Source: Paramecium octaurelia (Eukaryota > Ciliophora > Oligohymenophorea > Peniculida > Parameciidae). From it: 64,000 bases of DNA. Positions 39,709 to 51,100 of the stretch are shown here, in pieces. The notes beneath the pieces were generated by a model. The model was not told the DNA's origin. It did no database searches and worked only from the letters and a program-made list of their open reading frames with translations. Made by a program: the position numbers and the translations under genes. Each line of letters opens with the position of its first letter. The stretch's first letter is position 1. Location of the stretch: assembly GCA_905182995.1 (NCBI GenBank), contig CAJJDP010000079.1, positions 199,893 to 263,892 of the forward strand. Direction: 5' to 3'.

Positions 39709-40330
39709 AAAGCAATTAATTTCATATTATCTAAATAAGAATTTAAATTTTCAGATTATTCTAAAATAAATATTTAAAAATCTAATCTAATTTCATTATA
39801 CTTATTGAAATAAAGTAATCTAATTCACAAAATCCTCAGAAATCCTTCTTAATGTTATCTCACTTTGAATATAGTGAATAATAACTCTCCTAATTAAGAA
39901 TAAGTTTTATTCAAATTCAACAAATATCTAAATTTATATAAATTAAATATTAAGTTTATCAATTATTTGATTAATATAATACATTTAGATTCAAGAAATT
40001 GATTAAATATTTTCTTTCTTTATCTAATCATAAATTGAATTCAAACATTCTCTATTAAGTCTTAATGTATGTAAGAAGTTAAATATAAAATTGTTGAATT
40101 GATATGAGGGCTACTTTTAATATAGTAGTTAATAAAGCTTAATTAAACATTTATTTGATTTAAATAAGAGAACTCTGAAAAAGATTTTTACTAAGACAAT
40201 TTGTGATTTAATTATAAAAAATGGAATATTATTGTTCCTATTATTAATAATTACAATTAATTGTATTTGATTAGTTTATTATAAAAATTAAATAAAATAA
40301 ATAAATAATATATATTATTTAAAGTCTTCT
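39709..40330. other. AT-rich intergenic stretch between convergent genes
   Basis: About 620 bp between the lipocalin stop and the stop of the next minus-strand gene. I see no credible frame, RNA gene or repeat in it. Confidence 0.5.
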
Positions 40331-41153
40331 TCAGTTTTTTTATTTATTAAGTAATCTTTGATCGTATTCAACCTTTTCGAATAAATATCTATTTTATCGA
40401 GTTACTAATGGGAAATGACCAATTTAATTTTCAGAATCAATTAATTTCGAAAGTATATTATGTCTTAACATATTGCTGTTTGTTTTCTCTTCATCCAGAG
40501 ATTATTTGAGATTGGTCAAGATATCTCCAGATTTCTGCTTTAAGAATAATTATAAATTCTTTTAGTAGTAAGAAATCTTTTTAACAAAATCATAATCAAT
40601 AGAAGGGATGTTATGTTTATTTTATTAAGCAATTTAATATTCTGAATGTCTTATCTTATGTTTTCTAATTTAAGGTTCAGTTTGACCTAATTAATCCTAA
40701 AATTCTAATGGTAAATCACCTGCCCCAAAGATTCTGTAATAAATATCATATTTGGTTGGTTTTAAAAATTTATATTTTCTACATAGTTCTTCATCAACAG
40801 AGTAAAGTTAATTTGATTCTGGGTATTCGCTTAAAGGTCTAAAAAGCAAATAAAATATTTTATGGTCAACTCCATTAATTCTACCAAGAGTTGCTCCAAG
40901 TTAGGATGGACTTGTATAGATCGATGAAGCAACTTCGATATCTTAAATCAATTAATCAATAGTGTGTTGTAGATTAGGATATTGATGAGTACACGAATTA
41001 ATAATATCCTAGAAATTACTTTCATCCTAAATACGAGAAACTATGTTCGTACTAGAGGATTATGGATGTGATTTACCATTAATATAATAATTGCAAATGA
41101 TTTCTTTATTCTTCTTTTTACTTCCTATAAGTTTACTATTTCTACTAGTTCAT
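40331..41153 (-). CDS. Hypothetical protein
   Basis: A 265-residue protein with one intron at 41052-41076 (25 nt). The N-terminus is Gln/Lys-rich (MNQQKQQTYRKQKEEQ). The middle is folded-looking (LGRINGVDHKIFYLLFRPLSEYPESN; KPTKYDIYYRIFGAGDLPLEF), and the C-terminal third is helical and ends VEYDQRLLNKQKN. No known family was recognised. The start was chosen because it is the only ATG whose frame joins the main frame through the intron. Confidence 0.6.
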
Positions 41154-41257
41154 AGTGATAATAGGATTTTCTTCTTTCAAGAGATCTGAATATTTAAAAG
41201 TAGTATTAGATTACTTTTGGCTCTTCAGATATTCTAAATAGTCAGTAATTTCTAAAG

Positions 41258-41668
41258 ATGGTTATTTCAAAACTAATTTTCTTTTATGCAAAGGTGCCCT
41301 TCTTTCCTTTCTGTTTTACAGCTTAGGAGTCTCAATTTGATTTCTGCTCAGAAGGGTTTATTAAGAATTATGAGTATGGAAACGCCTTACTGAACTGAAT
41401 CCTGGCCTTTATGATTTATTTATTGTTTGTGATGTCTGAGGAGAATGAATACTGAACATCGGTTTATAAAGACTTACCTATGTAACTTATGTATGAATTT
41501 GATTTCTGTTATTACTACTGTGATTATCTTTCAACTGCTATAAAACCTTATATTAATTAAGGAAGTCTATCTTGGAGTTGTCTGCCAACATATTCTTATA
41601 AAAGAACTTCTTCTTAATGTAAGGCTCAGTTGGAAATATCATAAAAATATATATAAATTATATTAATA
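41258..41668 (+). pseudogene. Possible relic with two in-frame TGA codons
   Basis: A plus-strand frame from ATG 41258 looks protein-like, aromatic and Cys-containing (VPFFPFCFTAQESQFDFCSEG; YEFDFCYYYCDYLSTAIKPY). It has in-frame TGA codons near 41397 and 41455, and no GTA...AG segment removes them. It could be a decayed gene. Nothing supports selenocysteine at either TGA. It fills the gap before the coiled-coil gene's stop at 41669. Confidence 0.25.
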
Positions 41669-44600
41669 TCACAAAGAAGCTATGCTTTATTCCCATTTGA
41701 ATTAAAACTTTAACTCTCTTTCACTAAGTAATTTAATCTGATCTTTTGTATAATCAACTTATTTCTTGAATTCAATCACAAATTCATTAATAGATTTAAA
41801 GAACTCATGTTTGGCAGATATCTATCTAAATGTCTTAAATGATTTTAATGGTCTAAATTATTAAAAATGATACGTTGTGGTTGTCTAAACTGGCTTTTCA
41901 ATCTCCTGTTGTTTTCCTCCTGCAGCAGGTTTTTTAGCTTCTGGAGCTTTGTTTTTTGCATCCTTTGGATCAACCTTTATTACTTAATTGATTTGCCAAT
42001 TATATTGAATTATTCTATCCCCTATAGTAAACATTTCCAATTAAACACCTTCCCAAGTTTTACTAAGAGATCTTTCTGAATTTGTATCTATGATCTAACC
42101 ACTCTACTTCTGTCTCAAAGAGACTTTTAAATTCTAATGCTTCTTTTGTATTTATTCATCCCCAGGTAATTTAATAAAATCCTCAAATAACAATAGCGAA
42201 TCATAAAAAAGCAGTAAATATTCAAAATTTTAACTTGCGGCTTTCAAATATTTGTCTCCTTGATTAAAATTCTCATCAAATAGAGTTACTTAATATTTTG
42301 ATAATAATTCCAAAAAATCAGAAAGTCTTTTTGATTCTCTTGATTTAAGATCATCCAATTCTTCTTTTAATTATGGATTGCCTAAATTAGGTCTTAGTTA
42401 TTTCTAATGGGTCTTCTTTAGATTCTCTTGTTTATTCTATTCTTATTGTAATTCATTCCATAAATTAGAATTAATCATTTACAATGTGAAAATCCATCTT
42501 TAATGATTTGAGAATAATATCATTTCACTAATATTTGGAGACATTTCTGATAATTCTTCACAAGCATTCCTAAGTTCTCTAATAGATTATATTCTGAATT
42601 CATTCATATTCCTTTACATATTCTCAATATAAGCTCTAAGATAATCTGGAATTTTGTCAGCTCCAGTTAGGAATTTTTATTTATCTGCATAAATTTTAAT
42701 TGCTTCCTCTTTAATAATCTTTTCAATCTCTATTAGACTTTCTTATAGTTTTTTTTCTGCATAAAATAAAGGTCCCATGCTTTCTAAATCGTTTTCAATC
42801 ATCTTTTTATCTTCCTATTATTCTTCATTCTCTAAAATAGTATCAAACTTATTTTCCTTCCAAGTTGTTCTTGGCATATCTACAACCTTATTATCTGGTT
42901 TAAGTGCTTCAATATGAGCTGCATATCTTTTGATACAAACCAATGTTCCACCTAATATTTTTCTTACTTTAATAGAAAAAGAGGGTTCAAGATTTGCAAA
43001 ATAATCACCTTATTTTTTTTTGAATAAATCATAATGATCTTTCAATTCTTATATCTTCAAATTAATGCATTCTTATGCTTTTTCACATTTAGTCATTTCT
43101 GTTCTTAATTTTTCTTAAGCTATTCTTTTAGGTCTTCCATACTTCTTTCCAGTTCCATCTTTGGCTGCTAAATCTTCAACAGCTATTATGTATTCTTATT
43201 CAAATTTATCCAGCTATTCTTATCTTTTAGCTGTCAAGACTTTCTTAATTTCTTCTAATCTTTATGTCCTTTTCTCTTTATGCTTAACAATTGTAGCATT
43301 ATGTTCATCCATCATTTATTAATACCATTCTAATTCTTCTTTGAAGTATTCATTTGGTTTGCAATCTCTCATAAAATCTTTGTTTTTTTGCAACAAGACA
43401 TCCAATTCTTAATTTGCCAAATAACTTAATTTCTATTCCAAATCATTGATTTCTATAATAAGTAAAATAATTTACTTTCTCCAAACTTGAAATAGTTCTC
43501 TTTAACAGTATTTTAAATTCCTTACAATTTGGCTAAAGTAGTTGCTGATTAAAGATTGTTTTTTAGTGTTTACTACTCTTAAATGTAATCTTTCATATCC
43601 AATAATCCACCTTCTAATAAGAAATTAATCTATTCTGTTTGATCATCAATCCTTTCTACTAATTACTTTGCATATCGTTCATACCTAATTAATTAATTAT
43701 TAATCTCACCTTTTTTTATGCATAGTAATTTATTGGCTTCTTAAAATATAGATCGTATTTTTGATTTCTTATTTTTAAGGATCGATTTAAGCCTACTTTT
43801 CATTCCTCTGATTTTCCGATTATTTGATAAATTCATGATCACTTTCATTAGCTTATTAATTTTAGAAGTTGAGACAACTTGTTATATAATCAAACAATTT
43901 CTATTTTGTTTGATTCAATAATAATGACAAATATTCTATTGTGATTATTGCATCCTTCTCTAAAACTGCTTAATTTAACACATTAACAGGAGGTGGTTCA
44001 GCAAAATCCACTGATTTCTTAGGAACATCCTCTTCTGGAACATAATTAGGTAATTCAATAGGAGGAGGAGCTGCAGGTTTTGCCTTAGGATCTTTTGGTG
44101 CATTCTGTTACTATAAATATGATTCAATTTCATCTGTTTCTGATTTTTCTTTAGCTACTACTTGTTCCATTTCATCAGGTGGAATGTACATGCGTTCTGC
44201 AATTTCAATAGTAGATCTAAATTAGACAAATTATTAATCAAGTGGACTATGATATTTCGCTACTTCTTAAGGCGGTTATTCCTTTAATAATTATTTCATT
44301 CTATCTTCTAATTCTTATTAAAATCTATTATAGTTTATATTAATACTTTTTTGGATCTTTAGGTTTGGTAGCAGGAGGCTTACCTCCTTTCTTATTCTTG
44401 GCTTCTTCGATTAACTTCTCTTCTTCTATTTTTTTATTGTATTCTTCCTTAGCAATTAGGTATTTTATTTTGATTTCTGCTAACCTTCTATATTTCTCTT
44501 GTAAGAATTATTCCTTTTGTGGATCAACTAGTTCAAAGATGCTTAATACTGACTTTTCAAACATCTAATGTTTATTTCTTATTATATTTGGGTGCTGATT

Positions 44601-46255
44601 GGCGATAGCCAAATTATCTTAATGAAATCTTTCATATTCTTCTCCGAATAAATCCAAATCCTTATAGCATTAGGCTAAGCATTCTTCCAAACGAGGGTGA
44701 TGTAATGCTTCTGTTAATTTCTACTTATCTTCTTTTAACTTTTTAGTGAGTTCCTCTAAGACTTCATCATTTTTATCTGCTGCCTATGCTTTTTAGATTT
44801 CGTAATTATGCATTAATAACTGCATTTCAGTTTTGTATTCATCATTCTTCTATGCTATTTTCATAAAGAATTAACCAAAATTAGTTATTATATCCGTTTA
44901 TTATTAATCAATTCTCTCGTAATAATCAATTGCTTATTTCATTAAATCTCTAGCAGATTGGTTTAAACCATTGACTAATGGTAAGAATTATTCATTCAAT
45001 AATTGATTTAATTCTTCTTCTGATTGAGCCCTAGCATACAATAATTATGATTTGATTAATTCATATCTTTACATACTATGAGCATGTGTCTTTTTAGTCT
45101 CTTCTAGTAAATTATTACAGCAAACATCAATTGTTTATGATGCTAATTCATTATATGATTTAGTTTCATCTATCCACTTTTCAACTATAGTTTTTGTTAA
45201 AGCAGCCAAATCAATAGAATTTAGCTTCTCTAACAATTATTTTCTTTCTCTAAATATATCCTTTTATGTTTTCCTAAATTTATCATACAACTATGTTCTT
45301 TCATCAGGATAGACATATTCTAATTTCTAAATATCAATATTAAACTCATCGATGTAATGCTAATGTTTTAAATCTCTCCATCGTTATTCTTTCTAAATTT
45401 GTGTCTCATCATACAATTTGAATGTCTCTTGATGTTGTCTATTGACCTCTTGAACATAGACTTAATTCTCTGCTCTCTTCTCTGCCACAACCTATCGAAA
45501 CTCTTCTCTGAAAGTCTGAATGTATAATAAGAGCTGATACATCCACATGCGCAGTTATTTCAGGTTCTAATTGAAATGCCACATCAATTAGACCTTCTTA
45601 GAATCTGTTACAGAAAAGTTCTAAGGATCTAAATCTCTCTTTTTCTAAATCTTCTAGTCTTTTATCAAGTGCATTGACTTTGGTTTCCCTTTTTTCTCTA
45701 TGTGCATTGACAGTCGAATGGATACTTTCCACAAATTCAATTTCCCTTTTGAGCAAAGCATCATCAGTAAGTGTTTAATAATAATTAGTTATCTATTGAT
45801 CTGATTCAGAAAAGAAATCTGTAATATCTCTTTTAATATCTTTATAGGCCTCTTCTAAATTTTTGTTAAGACGATTGACCCACTTTTCAAATTCATCACA
45901 AAACTTCAAATGTTTTTCTCTTCTGCTATCCTTTTGTCTTTCAATAAGCAGCTTGATATTAAATTTGATAACTTACTTTAGTCTATTCTCTATATATAGG
46001 TGCAGGATGTTTAGGTAATGAAGCAACTTCAGATTACAAAGTATATTCAAACTTTTAAATTTCTTTTTCGAGTCTTGCTTATCTGACAGCTTCTTTGCCT
46101 GTTGATGTGAGTGTAACTTTGGGCATAGACGAATTTTCAGGTCGCTTGTACTCACTAAGGAGAGCAGCATGTAGCTGAGAAGATGCTTTGAATTAAGAAC
46201 TCACTGGTTGCTCTTCTAGACTTCTTTGAGCGGACCTTGTAAAAGTTGATTTCAT
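41669..46255 (-). CDS. Large coiled-coil protein, possibly CCDC180-like
   Basis: A 1488-residue protein with introns at 43453-43475, 43685-43709, 44325-44346, 45516-45540 and 45952-45976. Almost all of it is helical and Glu/Lys/Gln-rich, consistent with long coiled coils. Two Pro/Lys-rich breaks occur: a KKGGKPPATKPKDPKK stretch and a QNAPKDPKAKPAAPPP stretch. An N-terminal segment (KFCDEFEKWVNRLNKNLEEAYKDI) resembles the start of DUF4455 in CCDC180, a ciliary/basal-body-type protein. Length fits that family, but the assignment is tentative. The start ATG is 11 bp from the start of the opposed small membrane-protein gene. Confidence 0.75.
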
Positions 46256-46266
46256 AATTAATATAA

Positions 46267-46644
46267 ATGGGTTGTTTAGAATTTTGGGTTGTGAATAGTT
46301 TCTTAGCAGCACTAGCATTCGTATGATTATATAGTAGAATTCTAGTTTATACTATTCTTAGTTGTTGATGCCAAAACCCCATTTTATCCATATGCCGTGG
46401 CAGGAGGAAAATCCAGGGATTATTCGAAGAGTGCCACTGCATGTATAGTCGCTGCAGCGGTATCGTATCATTAATACTCAAGTTGTATATATTCATTGGG
46501 CTTGGTCTCTTGTTATGGCAGAAAAGCAGAGAGCAGAGAATGGAAAAGACCAGATAATATTAATCTTATACCAAACAAAGGACTAGTTTTGATGATAGAA
46601 TTCGGACTCAATCATCAATTAAAGGACCCCAATTAGAGTTATGA
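46267..46644 (+). CDS. Small two-helix membrane protein
   Basis: A 109-residue protein with introns at 46321-46345 and 46460-46482. Two transmembrane helices are predicted by eye: FWVVNSFLAALAFFILFLVV (residues ~6-25) and ACIVAAALYIFIGLGLLLW (~50-68). A short loop containing AKTPFYPYAVAGGK separates them. The C-terminal ~40 residues are basic and soluble (KSREQRMEKTRQYQSYTKQR). The N-terminal MGC might be acylated. No family was recognised. It sits between the coiled-coil gene (divergent) and the porin gene (same strand, 117 bp downstream). Confidence 0.6.
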
Positions 46645-46761
46645 TCTAATTATTAATTTAAATAACAATCCAATATATGCAGTTGACCTTACTATTGATC
46701 TCCGTATTCATATCCAATTAAACCAAAAGAAAAGAATTAAAAAAGATATTAATTAATATTT

Positions 46762-47733
46762 ATGGCTACCCCTCAATCCTTGTCACCAGCCCCATTGTAA
46801 TCTTTGGGTGATTTCACTGCTAAAAAACTTGTTGAAGATGATTTCTCTACAGGAAAAACTACTTTTAAAGTCAAGGCTTCAGCAAATGGTGGCGGAATTG
46901 CAAATTACAAAGGCACATTAGATATTGCTAAATCTTTGGCTCCAGGATAAGAAACAAAGTTCTAATTTCCATATAACAATTATTATTTCTGGTTTGCCAC
47001 AAGAAAAGAATAAACTAAGGTTCATGTTGATTTTGGCAAATTTAATATCGTCAAACAATAAAATTTATTTGCTAATGTGTAATTCTATAATAGTTCATCA
47101 AAATCAACCATTAGATTTGGATCCGTTTATGAAGGATAAAAATGCTTAAGTCATGCAAGTACTATCATATATATGATTTATTAGGATTTGAATGGTTAAA
47201 TTAAGACAAAGTCAATTTCTTATTGAGATCATAAGTCAAACATAACAATTGGGTCTATGTTATTGCTTCATAAGTATGCCTTAGCAGAAAAGAATTTGAT
47301 AAGTTGGACTTTTTGGTTGGATATTAAACCTAAAATTATGATGTTTACTTTAGACATTTAACCAATCAAATCCCATCTTTCCCATTGTTTAGCAATTTTG
47401 GATTTGGAAAATTTCTAGTTGATGCTGTCTTCAGAAAGAACACCAATCAATATGGATTTGAAATTGAATATACCCCAGTCAGCAGAGTTTCAATCTAATT
47501 GGCTGCATCAACCAAATTCTAAGGAGCTGATGTTAAGGCAAGATTAAATGTTCTTAATAAAACTGTTGGTCTTTCTGCTAAAGGAAAATTCAATAATACG
47601 TAGAATTATATTAAATTCAATTTATAGATTCTCATGGACCTTAGCAACTGCAGTACCAATTGATGGAACATGCCCATAAAAATGTGGAATTCTTCCAGTT
47701 CCTCTTGGAATAACTTTGGAAACAACAATATGA
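46762..47733 (+). CDS. VDAC/Tom40-type mitochondrial porin
   Basis: A 305-residue protein with introns at 47159-47184 and 47600-47627, without which the frame is broken twice. Alternating-residue beta strands run throughout, for example TTFKVKASANGGGIANYKGT, NWVYVIASQVCLS, YGFEIEYTPVSRVSIQLAAS and NKTVGLSAKGKFNNTFSWTLATAVPI. The C-terminus ILPVPLGITLETTI resembles the LPVPFG-type ending and beta signal of Porin_3 proteins. An N-terminal helix (SLGDFTAKKLVEDDF) fits VDAC. It would form an outer-membrane channel for metabolites. Tom40 is the alternative, but the length and ending favour VDAC. Confidence 0.65.
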
Positions 47734-48134
47734 GATTATTCATAAATAAATATTATCCATATACAATCTTTATAATTGACCTAAACATAATAACAAGGAA
47801 TGTTATGTTGAAGCTTTACAATTATATATGTTCAATTTCCATTATTTTTATTTATAATAAAATAAACCCAAACATTATCTGGTTTATTCCCTTAATTTAA
47901 CTATGTTAAGATAAATATTCAAATATATTATCAAAATTATAATGATTTCAGCTGAAAGAAAGTAAATGGGCTAATGAAACAAACTAAATATTTTTGATAT
48001 AAGAATCAATATTGAAGACTTTGAGATATAAGTTTTATACTCGATAAGTATTATTCAAGAAGCCAAACGTATACAAATTATAATTAAAAATATAGAAAAA
48101 TAATGATAATTTATATTTAAACAGAAAACCCATC
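47734..48134. other. Intergenic stretch between convergent genes
   Basis: About 400 bp of AT-rich DNA between the porin stop and the TPR gene stop. No convincing frame, RNA or repeat. Confidence 0.5.
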
Positions 48135-51100
48135 TCATTATTATTATTCCTATTATTATTACTATTCTGATTCTTATAATTATTATTATTAATGATAAAA
48201 ATATTCCACAATTTACTCATTTTGATATCCCTACAAAATCATATACTAACATTACTATTCATATGATAATTAGGTATAATTCTATGAATAGCATTCGATT
48301 AATCTCTATTACTCTTCTTAACTCAAAGAATCGAGATATTATTATTATTCATAAATATACATTACTTATTCGTTATAATTTTCTACTTATTGATTATATT
48401 CTGCTAATGCTTTTTATTATTCAATAATAACACTCTCAGTTATTTATTAATGTTCTTCAAGAGTCATGCCATGTTCTTATTGAAATTCTTTTTAATCTTC
48501 TTCATAATCCATTTGATCAACTAATGCTTCATCTGAATCACTATTAAGACCCTCAAGAACCTTTTTCTTCAACCTTCTTTTTGGCTACTATACATCCTCA
48601 AAATATTCCAACCTAAGCTTAACCTTTTATTTGATTTATCTAGTAGTCTAAAGAGGTTATAATTATTTAATTATTTCTTTGTTAGGATTCAACAATAAAG
48701 CTAACTAAAATTTCTTTAAAACTTCCTCTTTGGAATATTTCTATTACCAATCATTAACATTCATCATAGCTTGTCCAATCAAATAATGCATTTAAGATTA
48801 TAATTTAGGATTTTGAATTGATTATTATTGTACTAAAGAAATGAATTTCTTTAGAGTGTTTATGTCTTTCTTTTCTTCAACTTAATGATATGATCTTATA
48901 ATTTAACCCCAAGTGATTATTGGATCATTATTATAAATATATTCATTAGTAATTTCTAGCCATTTATCTAGTTCCTAATATTTTTCAGTTGCCACTAAAT
49001 AATGCAGATATATTGATAAACTAGTTGGATTAAAGGTCCCTTAGTTAGCAAACTAATAGAGTAATTTTAATAAGTACTTCATCTGCTATTTCTTTTAAAT
49101 TTGTCAATGTAACCCCTATAGATTCAATATCATCTAATTTTTTTATGTAGCAACCATAATGTAGCATATTATATGTAAATCTAGCCTTCTTGAGTTTATC
49201 ATCCTTTGGTAAAAATTGCTGTGCATACAAACAATAATTTTGCATTATTTATTATATTATTGATTCCATACCTTATGACCCTCGATCAAAGTACAATTAT
49301 GTTAAAATTGGCTAGTGATATAATTAATATATACTAAAAAAAATAAAGCAGTCTTCTTCCATTAAATTTAATCTTCAAATTGTTCCAGATATACATCTCT
49401 ATATTTTAAGATAAGTTGGTTAACATTTTATTTTTCATTTAACTGTTTTTAAATCAATGCTTTGATCCAATATTTCTCTTTATTTATGTTAAAGTTCTTA
49501 GCGATTTAATCCAATAATCCCTCTGTTGATATTTATTACTCAATATCACATAATACTTTAACTAAGAGTTTTGCAATTAAATTATCAGCATAAGGTAAAA
49601 TCTTAAATCTGATTATTTTCAGCAGCAAAGGCAATCTAGATACATTTCTAGATCTCTCTAAAACCAATTCATTTATAATGGTATTCAACCAAAGTGAAGC
49701 CTAGTTAGTTTTTCTAAAATCTAAAATATCTTATTGAACATATTTCTATTCGTAAAATGTCATGTGGATTTTATTAAGTATATCTCTATACACTCTTTTC
49801 AAAGGGTTATGAAATATGCACAGTTATAAATGAGTAATTGCCTCTTACCAGTTTCCTTAATAAATCAATTCCATAAATTATAACTTATGTTTTAATTCCT
49901 CAGTAATTTTAGTGTTTTTATCCATTAATTAATCAATATAATTTATCAATTAAGCTTCATTGAGTTCTTTCAATTTTAGACATTATTACTAAAACTTTGC
50001 AACAAACAGATAATAATCTTTATGCTAATTATCCTTTAAATAAATTGTTCTTGTATAATGATACCATTTGTTGACAAAACTCATAAATAAAACATCAAAG
50101 TTAAAAATGTTTGTTGCTTATCTTAATTTAATAATATTTTTAACCAACATATCAAATACATTATTTATAATTCCAATCAAATCTTATAAATTTGATACTT
50201 TCTCAATACTTAATGTCAATAAATGAATTAAATATTTTAGTTTTGCTGCCCATTAAACTTGATTGTTATTTGTGTTTTCATACTAATTCATTTATGTAAT
50301 AATTAATTGTATTTCTTCTTTTATCTATACTATATTAGTATACTTATTGTAAATCTTTTCCAATTCTGTTGAATTTTGAATGTAAGGAATTTCACAGTAC
50401 AGAATACTAGTGTATTCAGGTGGGAATTATTTCAGCAACAGCTTAAATTTCTCATCATGAAGGATGGCTTCACTTGTAATTGTGTATCCCAAATATAAGT
50501 TTCTATATATAATACTTAAAATGTTTTAAATTGGAGTATTTTAAAGGGTTGATACATAATCTAAATATGAAGATATTGCTTATGTCAATTGATTTTAGTA
50601 AAAATGTAATGAATCCAGTTGTTTTACTTTGTTGCAATCAGGTAATTCAATATTATAGTTTTATTGGAGATAAATAAATAAAATTATTGATAATGCCAAA
50701 TACGCAAAGGCTGATGTTGTTGGCTCAACTTCAATGCATTTTTATAGTGTTTAAAATGCAAATTCATAATTTTATCTACCAATGTAGAGTAATCCTAATT
50801 GATAAAGGGCGGCTTAACATTTCTAATTGCATTCCAGAGCTTTTAATATGAATGCAGGATTTCTTCTAATTTAAGCAGCTATGCAATACAAACTATCACA
50901 TTTTGGAAATAAAGATAAACTTAATTCTAAATATTTTATTGTATCTAAATTAAGTCTGCTCCGAGTTAATAATAATGATTGCAAATTATTTTTTACAATC
51001 AGCTACTTTTTATCTTATCCATTTAAAATACTTCTCATATGTTAAAAGGTTTCTTGTAAATTAAATTAATCTGATATGTCAACTTGGCATAATAATTTTA

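Noticed and set aside
41258-41668. Selenocysteine at the in-frame TGAs
   Set aside because: No selenoprotein family resemblance, no redox motif around the TGAs and no recognised SECIS. Decay is simpler.
46925-47149. Standard-code ORF and apparent frameshifts in the porin gene
   Set aside because: Introns at 47159-47184 and 47600-47627 restore one complete beta-barrel frame, so there is no frameshift.
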